DNA from: Enterococcus phoeniculicola ATCC BAA-412
GTDB taxonomy: Bacteria; Bacillota; Bacilli; Lactobacillales; Enterococcaceae
DNA length: 64,000 nt
Assembly: GCF_000407505.1 (NCBI RefSeq)
Contig: NZ_ASWE01000005.1
Location: 62,001-126,000, forward strand
Direction: 5' to 3'
The notes under the pieces: model-generated
What the model was told of the DNA's origin: nothing
Seen by the model: the letters and a program-made list of their open reading frames with translations, nothing else
The model's database searches: none
Made by a program: the position numbers and the translations under genes
Shown: positions 1 to 7,929 of the stretch, piece by piece
How the letters are laid out: every line of letters starts with the position of its first letter
Position numbering within the stretch: position 1 is the first letter of the stretch

Positions 1-581
1 CCTCCGTAATCAACACCACTTAGTACACCGATAATCCCTCCAAAGATTAGTAAGGAAGAGTTTCCTAAACCATCTAAAAAGTTTGTTAATAACGAGGTTA
101 AGAAAGCTACAGGCGTACCAATTAGATAGACCATTACTAATCCACCTAAAATAGATGCAATAAATGGAATAATTAATGTTGGCATCAATCCTTTTGCCCA
201 ATTTGGAACTTTTACATAGTTTAAAATTGCTAATACAAGATATCCTGCAAGATACCCACCTAAAATACCACCAATAAAGCCAGCTCCAACAGCATTTGCC
301 GTCAGACCAATAATGAACCCAGGTGCAATACCCGGTTTAGCTGCAATTGAGTAGGAGATACCCGTTGCAATAACAACAGGTAGTAAACCTAAAGCTGCAC
401 CACCCATAGTTGCCAATGCATCAAAGATACCAAACTTCCCAGGCTCTAATGTTCCTTGAGCTGTACCACCAAACGCCATACCTAGTGCAATCAAGAATCC
501 TGCCCCACAAACAATGGGGATCAAATAAGAAATTGCAGTTAACAAATGTCCTTTCAAGTTAAGCTTTTTTATTGTATCCAT
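1..581 (-). CDS. PTS fructose-family EIIC permease (partial, C-terminus beyond window)
   Basis: This is the membrane channel subunit of a fructose-family phosphotransferase system, which moves a sugar across the membrane while it is phosphorylated. The 193 visible codons start at an ATG behind GGAGGAAAGATTC and run off the left edge of the window. They contain several glycine-rich hydrophobic spans, beginning with LLTAISYLIPIVCGAGFLIA, which closely parallels SHLMTGVSYMIPFVVTGG in the EIIBC at 54793. It is the fifth gene of a minus-strand operon: PRD regulator, EIIA-like protein, EIIB, EIIA, EIIC. The 233-bp gap before it holds a broken EIIB copy. Fructose-family assignment is firm; the actual sugar is unknown. 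Confidence 0.88.
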   Translation of the reverse strand, partial: MDTIKKLNLKGHLLTAISYLIPIVCGAGFLIALGMAFGGTAQGTLEPGKFGIFDALATMGGAALGLLPVVIATGISYSIAAKPGIAPGFIIGLTANAVGAGFIGGILGGYLAGYLVLAILNYVKVPNWAKGLMPTLIIPFIASILGGLVMVYLIGTPVAFLTSLLTNFLDGLGNSSLLIFGGIIGVLSGVDYG

Positions 582-613
582 GAATCTTTCCTCCTTATTA
601 TTTATACCGTTAC

Positions 614-700
614 TTATTTCTTTACGACTTCCATTACTTTTTCAATCAAATTTGTCTGATGACTTTATTGCTACTTCTGTCTATTTCTATAAGCGTTGCC
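614..700 (-). pseudogene. decayed C-terminal fragment of a PTS EIIB
   Basis: Read on the minus strand, this stretch encodes TEVAIKSSDK, then after a one-base slip LIEKVMEVVKK and a stop. The tail of the intact EIIB at 1281-1595 reads TEVAVKSPNKLIEKAVEVVNNQ, so the two are clearly homologous. Upstream of it a GKRLIEI-like stretch is more degenerate. There is no start codon or ribosome binding site, and an extra T breaks the frame. It probably dates from an EIIB fused or adjacent to the EIIC gene. It is an inferred relic, not a functional gene. Confidence 0.7.
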
Positions 701-814
701 TATTCCTGTTACAGTATTTTCAAGCTTTTTGATTCAATATATACGTATATACGGTAATTTCTGTGCTATACATAAGGCTTTTTTTACAAGTTTCATGCGA
801 ATATCACTTTTTTT

Positions 815-1264
815 CTATACGAAAGCTGCAACAACCTGCTTTGCATCTTTCGCTTGAATTAATTGTTCAACGACTTCATCATTTCCTAATTTTCGTGCAA
901 ATAATGACAACAATTTTAAATGATTCTGAGCGCCATCGTTATCATCGCCAACTACGAATAAAATAATCCCTTTAACTCCTTTGCCATCCAATGTTTCCCA
1001 AGGAATTTCATGCTCTGTTACACCAATAGCAACACCTACTTTAGTAACGAACCTACTTTTCCCATGAGGAATAGCAATGTAGTTGCCAATACCTGTTTGT
1101 CCTTCAGCTTCGCGAGCATAAATATCCTGAATGAAGCCATCAATATTGGATATATAGCCATTTTCTAAAAGCATACTTGCTAATTCTCTTAGGACTTCAT
1201 CTTTATTTGTGCCAATTAATTGTGTTTTTATAATGTTTGGATCAATAATTTCTTTTACGTCCAT
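815..1264 (-). CDS. PTS fructose-family EIIA
   Basis: This cytoplasmic phosphocarrier receives phosphate from HPr and passes it to EIIB. At 149 residues it is a full-length single EIIA_Fru domain. The phosphorylated histidine is His67 in the motif AIPHGKS, preceded by the typical REAEGQTGIG. It starts at ATG 1264 behind AAAGGGAGTGG and follows the EIIB gene by 16 bp, so the two are surely co-transcribed. A close relative with the same motif at the same position lies at 54302-54748 in the second fructose-family locus. Confidence 0.93.
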   Translation of the reverse strand: MDVKEIIDPNIIKTQLIGTNKDEVLRELASMLLENGYISNIDGFIQDIYAREAEGQTGIGNYIAIPHGKSRFVTKVGVAIGVTEHEIPWETLDGKGVKGIILFVVGDDNDGAQNHLKLLSLFARKLGNDEVVEQLIQAKDAKQVVAAFV

Positions 1265-1280
1265 TTACTACCACTCCCTT

Positions 1281-1595
1281 TTATTGGTTATTCACTACTT
1301 CCACAGCTTTTTCAATTAATTTGTTGGGTGATTTTACCGCTACTTCTGTTGGTACTTGAATAACTTTTTTCCCGTCGAACCGTTCACGACCACTGATTTT
1401 CACATCAATAGCTAAAATAACTATGTCTGCCTCTTGAATTTGTTCAGACGTTAAGGCATTTTCAACACCAATCGTTCCTTGTGTTTCTACATGCATTTCA
1501 TAACCAGCTTTTTTTGCTGCATTTACTAATTTTTCTTGTGCAATATACGTGTGGGCAATCCCTACTGTACATGCGGCTACTCCTACGATTTTCAT
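1281..1595 (-). CDS. PTS fructose-family EIIB
   Basis: This 104-residue cytoplasmic EIIB carries the phosphate on Cys9 in the motif AACTVGIAHT, which is diagnostic of fructose-type EIIB. The ORF can be extended to an ATG at 1610, but that ATG sits just ahead of a strong GGAGGAAAT, so the start at 1595 (MKIVGVAAC) is preferred. It lies between an EIIA-like gene and the true EIIA. Its C-terminal sequence TEVAVKSPNKLIEKA is duplicated as a decayed fragment at 614-700. The sugar is not predictable. Confidence 0.92.
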   Translation of the reverse strand: MKIVGVAACTVGIAHTYIAQEKLVNAAKKAGYEMHVETQGTIGVENALTSEQIQEADIVILAIDVKISGRERFDGKKVIQVPTEVAVKSPNKLIEKAVEVVNNQ

Positions 1596-1613
1596 AATAA
1601 TTTCCTCCATAAT

Positions 1614-2018
1614 TTAGATAGTTTTTATCGTTTTTAAGCGATCAACAAACTCTTCGTCCGCTAACTTGCGCATAAAATCAATAATTTTATGTTTACCTTC
1701 CTCACTTTCGTTTGGAGAAAGAAGGATGACAATGAGTAATTCAATATTGGCTATTTCACTACTCCAATATTGAATTCGTGCTTTTGGTTGAATGATTGCT
1801 ACAAAACTCTGATTTACTAATTCAGACTCAATATGAGGGAGAATAACCCCTTCATCTATTTGAATATTTCCTGTTTCCTCTCTTTCATATAAAGCATGTT
1901 TAAGTAATAGTGCCTCTGCACTCCCTTGTGAAAAAAGTTGACTACTAATAAATTCATAAGCTTCTTCTCGATTAGATATTTCTGTCTCAGAAAATAATTG
2001 AATAAGGTTATCGTTCAT
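1614..2018 (-). CDS. EIIA-like PTS protein, probable regulatory partner
   Basis: This 134-residue protein has an EIIA_Fru/Mtl-like fold with His62 in VILPHIES where the phospho-histidine is expected. It is more divergent than the EIIA at 815-1264 and lacks the TGIG...IPHGKS signature. The chosen start (MNDNLIQ, 2018) has GAGGACATCTACA before it and overlaps the end of the PRD regulator by 11 bp. In MtlR/ManR-type activators an EIIA domain is often fused to the regulator's C-terminus; here it appears split off. I infer that it relays PTS phosphorylation state to the upstream regulator, though it could also act in transport. Confidence 0.75.
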   Translation of the reverse strand: MNDNLIQLFSETEISNREEAYEFISSQLFSQGSAEALLLKHALYEREETGNIQIDEGVILPHIESELVNQSFVAIIQPKARIQYWSSEIANIELLIVILLSPNESEEGKHKIIDFMRKLADEEFVDRLKTIKTI

Positions 2019-3492
2019 TGTAGATGTCCTCGATTTTCTTTTGAATTCGCGTTTGATCATCAGCAGTCAACATCGCGCTAACTACTAATGAATTCACCGG
2101 CAGCGCTTCTTTAATTCCGATTGTTGTTAAAATTAACTCTATCTCTGGCGACTTCTCTAAGGATTTTTTATAATTTTTAGTAGCAATCACATCTATCACA
2201 TTTAGCTCAGGGAACTTTTTAGCTACTTTCGCTTTCAAAAGTTCTGATGTTCCAACACCTGTTGTGCACATAATCAGTGTTTGGATAGGTAATTGATGTG
2301 TTTCAATGATTCTAGCGAAGTAGAGGGTAATAAATCCTACCTCATCTTGGTTAATTTTCGGTAATCTATATTTCTCACTTACCTCCAAAGCAACGTCTGA
2401 AACAAAGTTGAAAATCGTCTCATAGGTCAGTTTTATTTGATCTAATAACCCATTTTTCACTCGAATTTTATTTTCTAATCGATTAAGCATGGGCTTGATA
2501 TGATTGGCTAAATCCATATAAATAGACTCATTTTTGGTGTTTATTTTTAAACGCTTGCCTACTTCATCTAAAAAATAATTTGTAATCTCTTCCACCTCAG
2601 AACTAAATGTTTGTTTCTTATCGGACTCATTTTTCATTCTTGATGAAAGAAGATACTGATAAAGATAATAAATCTCGCTAACCGGTAGTTTTGTAGACAT
2701 ATAAGCTTCTACATTTCTAATGATCTCTATGGCAATATCTCTAATTTGTGGGTTATCATCTAACGCTTTTAACTGGGTAACAACTAGTTTTTCACCACTT
2801 ATTTGGTGATTCATTTTTCTAAATCGACTAATCATTATGTATAAGTGAGAAAAAATATTTACGTTGTACGGATATGGAATATCTCCACCTAGCTGTTTCT
2901 CAATCGTTCTAAGCTGATCGGATACAAATAACACATCATACCGATTAAAATTCCATTCATCAGAAGACTTTATTTCATCTAAATCAATAATATTTAAACG
3001 CTGAATCAGCTCTGCTATTGCATGGCGAATATTTTCTTCTTTACCTCTGATAGCTAAAGTACGATTTTTCCTCATAAGTTTTAAATCAAATTTTTTTATT
3101 TTTTGAGAAATCATCTTCTCATCATTTGAAATAGCAGAATCCCCAACATAGAAATCACCAAAAAGGTCTAATATCCGTAATGCTTTAGGAGAGGATAAAA
3201 GGAGCTCTTCCATTACTCGATCTTGCCTTTGATTTGGTGAAATATCGTCAGCTTGCTTCACAGCCGGTTCATCCAACTCGATATATTTTTCATAATCAAG
3301 CTTATATCCACGACCTTTTTCAGATAACACTAAATTTCCATTTGGAAATTCATCATTTATCTTTTTAACTAAACGGTAGACAGTTTTGGTCGAAGTTTCT
3401 ATTAAACATGCAAGCTCTTCTGCAGTAATATAGTCACGCTGTTTAGAAAGTAAGAGCTTTAATTTATTCATTCGATCAATTTGACTGGTCAT
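2008..3492 (-). CDS. PRD-containing transcriptional regulator (BglG/MtlR-like) with EIIB-like domain
   Basis: This 494-residue regulator probably activates the downstream PTS operon. The N-terminus (about residues 5-60) is an HTH with the pattern AEELACLIETSTKTVYRLVKK. A middle section of about 300 residues resembles PTS regulation domains, and from about residue 406 there is an EIIB_Gat-like segment, MCTTGVGTSELLKAK, with a conserved cysteine. An EIIA domain is absent from the protein but is encoded by the overlapping next gene. The ORF extends upstream to 3573, but a strong AAAGGGGGG before MTSQIDR at 3492 marks the likely start. Activity is expected to respond to sugar through phosphorylation of the PRDs. 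Confidence 0.85.
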   Translation of the reverse strand: MTSQIDRMNKLKLLLSKQRDYITAEELACLIETSTKTVYRLVKKINDEFPNGNLVLSEKGRGYKLDYEKYIELDEPAVKQADDISPNQRQDRVMEELLLSSPKALRILDLFGDFYVGDSAISNDEKMISQKIKKFDLKLMRKNRTLAIRGKEENIRHAIAELIQRLNIIDLDEIKSSDEWNFNRYDVLFVSDQLRTIEKQLGGDIPYPYNVNIFSHLYIMISRFRKMNHQISGEKLVVTQLKALDDNPQIRDIAIEIIRNVEAYMSTKLPVSEIYYLYQYLLSSRMKNESDKKQTFSSEVEEITNYFLDEVGKRLKINTKNESIYMDLANHIKPMLNRLENKIRVKNGLLDQIKLTYETIFNFVSDVALEVSEKYRLPKINQDEVGFITLYFARIIETHQLPIQTLIMCTTGVGTSELLKAKVAKKFPELNVIDVIATKNYKKSLEKSPEIELILTTIGIKEALPVNSLVVSAMLTADDQTRIQKKIEDIYNER

Positions 3493-3740
3493 CTGTTGTC
3501 CCCCCTTTGCCTCTTCATCATACGATAGTTCCTCTTGAATCTCCCACTGTCTTTTGTCCATTGCAACAGACACTTATGTATACGTTTGCATTTTTTGTCA
3601 TTTCTAACCTTTTTATTCTATCAATGATTTAGCTTGAATAGTTTGTTAGGTTAAAGATTAAAAGAGGACCTCACACAGCAGTACTAGACATTCTCCTCAC
3701 TACACATCCTCATTCTTAAGGACTGTAACCAAACTGGATA

Positions 3741-3770
3741 AAAAAGACGCCCCTTTTTTCCAAGGCGTCG
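3741..3770 (-). terminator. rho-independent terminator
   Basis: On the minus strand GACGCC and GGCGTC pair around a 12-base loop and are followed by TTTTTT. It lies between the XRE gene (transcribed toward it) and the PTS regulator, so it would insulate the PTS operon from read-through. Confidence 0.75.
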
Positions 3771-3944
3771 ATTGTTTGTTTTGTGGCTGATCTCTGTTTT
3801 CTTCTATAAGTTGCGTACCCTACCTCATAAAATTTTCTTATTGATGCTACCAACATTCTCAGCACTATCGTTCATCTCTTCCACCGTTCGAATAACTCTT
3901 TATCTACTAGATACTGTGAGACTGCTGATAAAAGATTTTTAACT

Positions 3945-4300
3945 ACATATAAAAAAAAGTGAGATATAACTATCTAAGTTATGCCCCACCTCGTAAACGC
4001 TTAATAAAGGTTAGGAATAGAAGCACCTCATCTCCACTTCGTTTCGCTCTCATCAATCTCTAAAAGCGGGACGGAGAATTGAAGATCTCCACTTCATTTG
4101 TTTCTCAACAACTCTTACGCATGGACAGGCTAGAAGTTGAAGGCTCCGAAAATAAGCTGAAGGTACATCCGATACACTATTCCTGAAAGAAATAACTGTA
4201 GAGACGTATCTACTTGGTGCTGTAAATCACGTAGTTTCACTTTCGATGATGCATAGTACCTGTTCTCGGAGCTGAACATTTCTGTCCCGACCTCTTTCTC
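3945..4300. repeat. modular intergenic repeat, locus 1 (near-complete copy)
   Basis: This copy shows the module order most fully. It begins with a palindrome around ATAACTatctAAGTTAT and tgccccacctcg (3962-3992). A block with CTCCACTTCGTTTCGCTCTC and caatctctaaaag (4031-4067) follows. Then comes a stretch with gatacactattcctgaaag, one 51-bp-type unit (tacttggtgctgtaaatcac ... tttcactttcgatgatgca, about 4210-4260), and an end block tctcggagctgaacatttct then gtcccgacctct. The same modules recur at six other gaps in this window. No protein-coding potential is seen. Together with 3493-3944, where I see only the terminator above, it fills the gap between the PTS regulator and the XRE gene. Confidence 0.8.
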
Positions 4301-4317
4301 AATATATGACTGTCTAC

Positions 4318-4902
4318 TTAGAATTTCAAAAAAAGATCCGTTATAAATACAATAACCAAAGCTAATATGCTAAATATTAACGTAAATGTAAATACAATAA
4401 GTATTTTTTCAGAAATATACTTTTTCTTATTTCGTTTCTTTTGTAACTCTTCTAAATTTGAATTTCCTTCTGAAAAAGCGATAATTTCTTTATATGTTTT
4501 TATATTATGTTTCTTTTTCGCTCTTTCTATTTTCATCGCAAAATACATACTGATTGCCCATAAAATGGCAAAAGGAATATACCCTTTTACACCAAAAATA
4601 GTAATGCTCGGAACCCCTATTATCAATCCCAATACCATAAATAACAGCATTCCTTTAACATCTTTATCCATTTTTTCGTTTGCAATAGCATTCTTCATAA
4701 TTATCATGTCTCCTTTAACTAATTCATCTAAGGAGATATCAAAAAGAATACTTAAAGCGACTAAATTATGAATATCAGGATAACTTCTATCATTTTCCCA
4801 TTTAGAAATAGTTTGCCGAGTAACATATATTTTTTCTGCTAACATTTCTTGTGAAAGGAGATTTAGTTCCCGATATTTTTTTAATTGTTTGCTAAAGTTC
4901 AT
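4318..4902 (-). CDS. XRE-family HTH regulator with membrane segments
   Basis: This 194-residue protein has an N-terminal Cro/CI-type helix-turn-helix, about residues 1-65, with the pattern SQEMLAEKIYVTRQTISKWENDRSYPD. After a short linker come hydrophobic segments at roughly 85-125 (probably two spans) and 165-190. Membrane-anchored XRE proteins of this shape are common in Firmicutes and may sense membrane or peptide signals. The ORF extends to 4941, but GGAGGAAACAAA precedes MNFSKQL at 4902. No partner gene is adjacent; it stands alone between two repeat loci, and its target is unknown. Confidence 0.85.
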   Translation of the reverse strand: MNFSKQLKKYRELNLLSQEMLAEKIYVTRQTISKWENDRSYPDIHNLVALSILFDISLDELVKGDMIIMKNAIANEKMDKDVKGMLLFMVLGLIIGVPSITIFGVKGYIPFAILWAISMYFAMKIERAKKKHNIKTYKEIIAFSEGNSNLEELQKKRNKKKYISEKILIVFTFTLIFSILALVIVFITDLFLKF

Positions 4903-5047
4903 TTTGTTTCCTCCTAGTGAGTTCAGAATAGAATAAAACAAGATAATTGTCTGTCTATTATCGTGGACAATAGCTGGCTGTCCCGTGTATACATTCGTTT
5001 ACCTAGGTAATTTACCCAGGTACAATCGAGCATATTTACTTACTGTA

Positions 5048-5557
5048 TTAAATAACTAATTCAAGTACTTCTGTTGAACGGGGATTTCCTAACTGATCTT
5101 TCCAGTTATTTTCGATTCTTTTAATCCGTTTAAATCCAACCGATTCATACAGGGCTAATGCTCTTAAATTTTCAGGAGCTACATGAATTTCTATTCTTTT
5201 CGCATTCTTTTGTAGTTTAATTAGATTTATTCCTTCTAAAAGAGCTTGCTTGCCATAGCCTTGACCTTGATAGCTATAATTCCCTATTTTAATATCGAAC
5301 GTATATGTATCTTTTGATAATTTAGAATATGCAAATTCGCCTATTTCGACTCCTGAATCACTTAAAATAATCAAAAACGCTGAATCCTTTGTATCTTCAT
5401 ATCGCTTAATCGCCTGACATACATCCGTAAGTGTTATAGAAAGCCCATTTGGAAATCCTACTGGTTCCATTACTTTTCCATTTGTCCACCATTCATATAG
5501 TTTAGCAACATCTTTTTGTGTTACTTCTCTTAAGCAGACCTTTCTTTTTTCAGTCAT
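5048..5557 (-). CDS. GNAT-family N-acetyltransferase (RimJ/RimL-like)
   Basis: This 169-residue protein has the GNAT fold that transfers acetyl from acetyl-CoA to an amine. The acetyl-CoA binding motif is YQGQGYGKQAL (about residues 94-104), followed by the typical NLRALALYESVGFKRI. The N-terminus CLREVTQKDVAKLYEWWTN fits the Acetyltransf_3 (RimJ/RimL) subgroup, whose members modify ribosomal protein N-termini, antibiotics or small amines. It is monocistronic, starting at ATG 5557 with GGAAAGGACTG upstream. The substrate cannot be predicted from sequence. Confidence 0.87.
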   Translation of the reverse strand: MTEKRKVCLREVTQKDVAKLYEWWTNGKVMEPVGFPNGLSITLTDVCQAIKRYEDTKDSAFLIILSDSGVEIGEFAYSKLSKDTYTFDIKIGNYSYQGQGYGKQALLEGINLIKLQKNAKRIEIHVAPENLRALALYESVGFKRIKRIENNWKDQLGNPRSTEVLELVI

Positions 5558-5624
5558 ATTTACAGTCCTTTCCCTATTAAAAAAATAGCCTCATACTCAG
5601 AACATTTTTTATCAACTACTAGTC

Positions 5625-5770
5625 ACCACTCGCTTACCCATTCTTTTTAACCCCACTTCACTCTCATTACTCTCTAAAAGTGGGATACTTTAAGAAGTGA
5701 AAATCTCCTCTACGGTTCTCGTTCTTCTTCGCATGAAGCATGCTTTGGATGAAAATTTCTCTTGCATATT
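5625..5770. repeat. modular intergenic repeat, locus 2 (fragment)
   Basis: The sequence ccccacttcactctcattac with tctctaaaagtgggat resembles the central block of locus 1 (ccacttcgtttcgctctcat, tctctaaaagcgggac). A 74-codon frame on the minus strand crosses it (5667-5891), but it has no ribosome binding site and no recognisable motif. I treat the whole 370-bp gap between the GNAT and Mga-like genes as non-coding. Confidence 0.55.
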
Positions 5771-5927
5771 GGTATGGATAATAAAGACTCTCATTCAAAT
5801 TATACCCTATAGCTATACTAACGGAAGCGTTTTTCAAACAAAAAAAGATACCATCAAATGATTGGTATCCGGAATTTCTCAGACAGTCCAAGTCCTCAAT
5901 TTTTTCTAAATAGACTATTAATAACTA

Positions 5928-7424
5928 TTATTCTCTTTCTGCCAGCTCCATGATTGTTCTTTGAATTTTCTTCAATCGATCAGCCGAAGGGTATGATTCT
6001 ACTGCAAGAATCGGCTTTGTCACGTTTGAAATGCTTAACGTAAAACTTGTAAGAATCAAATCATAGGCTTGAATAATCTTCCTCCACTCTTTTTCTGGGT
6101 AATCATAGAGATTCACATGTGAAATTTCATAATTTCCCATCAAATTATTTCTCAAATAACTAGATAAATAATGCTCATGGGTTGGGCTGATAATAGAGAT
6201 GATTAATAAATGAATTTTTTTCTTGTAATAAGACAATTTCTCTAAAATATTAGGACATGAGGTAAGTAGAATGTAGATTTGATTAAATACCCCATCCTCA
6301 GCAACTTCTAACTCATTTTCTACTAAAAATCTCTGGTAAATTTTGAATAGTCTTTGTATTTGACAAGGATATCGTTCTTCCATAGTTGATACAAAATTAT
6401 AACGCTGAGTCGCAATAAGGTATAAAAAGTCTCTCGTTGGCCGATAGATAATCAATTCGTTTAGGATGGTTGTTTTTAGATGGATGTATTGATCTTCTGT
6501 CCAATTTACCTGTAAGTTTCTCTTCAAATAGATTAAATATTTATCTGTATTATCAGAAATTTCATCTATACTTTTTGACTCCTTCTGAGCTATTTCAAGT
6601 TGTTTTTTTGTATAGATTATGTACTTCCCATAATATAGCCATAAACATTCCTTTTGAATAGCAGGTGACCATTCTATCCCGTATTCCTGCCGAATGATGC
6701 TGGCATACTGGTCATTTAATTTATGTACAGGTGAACAAATACTTTGTGTTTCCAATGTCTTTTCTTCAAACGGATGGTTATTTTTCAATCGAAGTAAACT
6801 AATATGAAAGTTATATAATAAGCGTAGCTGCATAACTGAGGAATGAGTAAATCCATTTGCTTCTTTAAAAGCATGGATTATGAATTGAGCTGCTGCTGCT
6901 GTTTCCTCTCTAGGATATAACTGTTTGACGCTTACTTTCTTTTCTCTATAGTATAAATAAAACAAATGACGAATCATCGCTTCATTTCCAACCATACGCA
7001 ATGGCATCTTTTGAATCGTTATATTCCATGGACGTAAGCAATCTGATAAACGATTTAAAATTCTATGTGCTGAAGGAATACTAATGAATAGGTAATTAGC
7101 CGCACGTTTCACTGTAGGAAATTTTTCATATAACAATAATTCAAGTAGCTGAAATTCTACAGATTGAGATAAAAAATAGGCATAGGCTGTATCTATCCCT
7201 ATATAATCAGGTCGATTCAATTTGAAGGAATTGTTCTTTTTCTCAATAGAAAAAAAATCAAGTGAATCATTAATACTAGCTACATCATTCAATACTACAG
7301 GTCCAGAACAATGATTCAACTCTTGAATTTGCTCAACAGAAACAACTTCTTTTGAATAGTAAAGACTCTCGATAATAGTCAGCTTTCTTAGCAATTCACG
7401 ATTTAATAAACTTCTTAAATTCAT
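5928..7424 (-). CDS. Mga-type HTH transcriptional regulator
   Basis: This 498-residue protein matches the Mga/AtxA architecture. It has an N-terminal HTH region, a second HTH at about residues 95-125 with the pattern KFPTVKRAANYLFISIPSAH, a long helical middle section resembling PRD domains, and an EIIB-like end, about residues 405-495. Such regulators control virulence or sugar genes and can be phosphorylated by the PTS. It starts at ATG 7424 behind AAAGAGGAGTTGGCTG. No obvious target gene is adjacent; the neighbouring genes are a GNAT and a small hypothetical protein. Confidence 0.82.
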   Translation of the reverse strand: MNLRSLLNRELLRKLTIIESLYYSKEVVSVEQIQELNHCSGPVVLNDVASINDSLDFFSIEKKNNSFKLNRPDYIGIDTAYAYFLSQSVEFQLLELLLYEKFPTVKRAANYLFISIPSAHRILNRLSDCLRPWNITIQKMPLRMVGNEAMIRHLFYLYYREKKVSVKQLYPREETAAAAQFIIHAFKEANGFTHSSVMQLRLLYNFHISLLRLKNNHPFEEKTLETQSICSPVHKLNDQYASIIRQEYGIEWSPAIQKECLWLYYGKYIIYTKKQLEIAQKESKSIDEISDNTDKYLIYLKRNLQVNWTEDQYIHLKTTILNELIIYRPTRDFLYLIATQRYNFVSTMEERYPCQIQRLFKIYQRFLVENELEVAEDGVFNQIYILLTSCPNILEKLSYYKKKIHLLIISIISPTHEHYLSSYLRNNLMGNYEISHVNLYDYPEKEWRKIIQAYDLILTSFTLSISNVTKPILAVESYPSADRLKKIQRTIMELAERE

Positions 7425-7514
7425 CAGCCAACTCCTCTTTCTTTTTAAATAACCATTTTTACTTTATGTCTACATTCTAATATACTTCTATTTATATAGC
7501 TTGCTTTTTGCCTA

Positions 7515-7550
7515 TTATAAAAAAAGTAGATGAGTTCAACTCATCTACTT
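7515..7550 (-). terminator. rho-independent terminator
   Basis: A perfect 13-bp inverted repeat (AAGTAGATGAGTT / AACTCATCTACTT, one-base loop) is followed on the minus strand by a T-run. It lies 79 bp after the small gene at 7629-7841 and would end that transcript before the Mga-like gene. Confidence 0.85.
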
Positions 7551-7628
7551 GCTTATCTTATTCGTTCAAACATAGCAATAAAAAACTGCATAAGTTGACT
7601 ATCTACTACGTGCTTCCACCTGATTCTT

Positions 7629-7841
7629 TCATCCATGCAAAACAAATATAATTTCATTTTTCTCCGTATATCTGAGCGAGATTCGCTCGCTTTCATTTAC
7701 AAAGGCCAACAAAGTAAACTTCTCTCTCTTATTCATGGGCTGCATCGCATTATTTGGGTACTGTTTACTAAATGCTTGTAATGAAATAGACCCATACTTT
7801 TCTAAATACTTCTCTAACTCCTTTAAAATCTGTCTATCCAT
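7629..7841 (-). CDS. small hypothetical protein, 70 aa
   Basis: I do not recognise this protein. The frame extends to an ATG at 7928, but GAAAAGGG followed by ATGTAT before MDRQILKELE makes 7841 the likely start (7847 is possible). It has a charged helical N-terminus (QILKELEKYLEKYGSISLQAFSK) and ends in a probable beta hairpin (RISLRYTEKNEIIFVLHG). No membrane segment is present. A strong terminator lies just downstream, which supports it as a real single-gene transcript. Confidence 0.6.
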   Translation of the reverse strand: MDRQILKELEKYLEKYGSISLQAFSKQYPNNAMQPMNKREKFTLLAFVNESERISLRYTEKNEIIFVLHG

Positions 7842-7929
7842 ATACATCCCTTTTCCATCACATCTTCTTTTTATTATCATATAGTAAAAAACAGAGACCG
7901 TTGAATCATTTTTTTTATAAAAAAACATG

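Noticed and set aside
5667-5891. 74-codon minus-strand frame between the GNAT and Mga-like genes
   Set aside because: It crosses a repeat fragment, has no ribosome binding site and shows no conserved motif.
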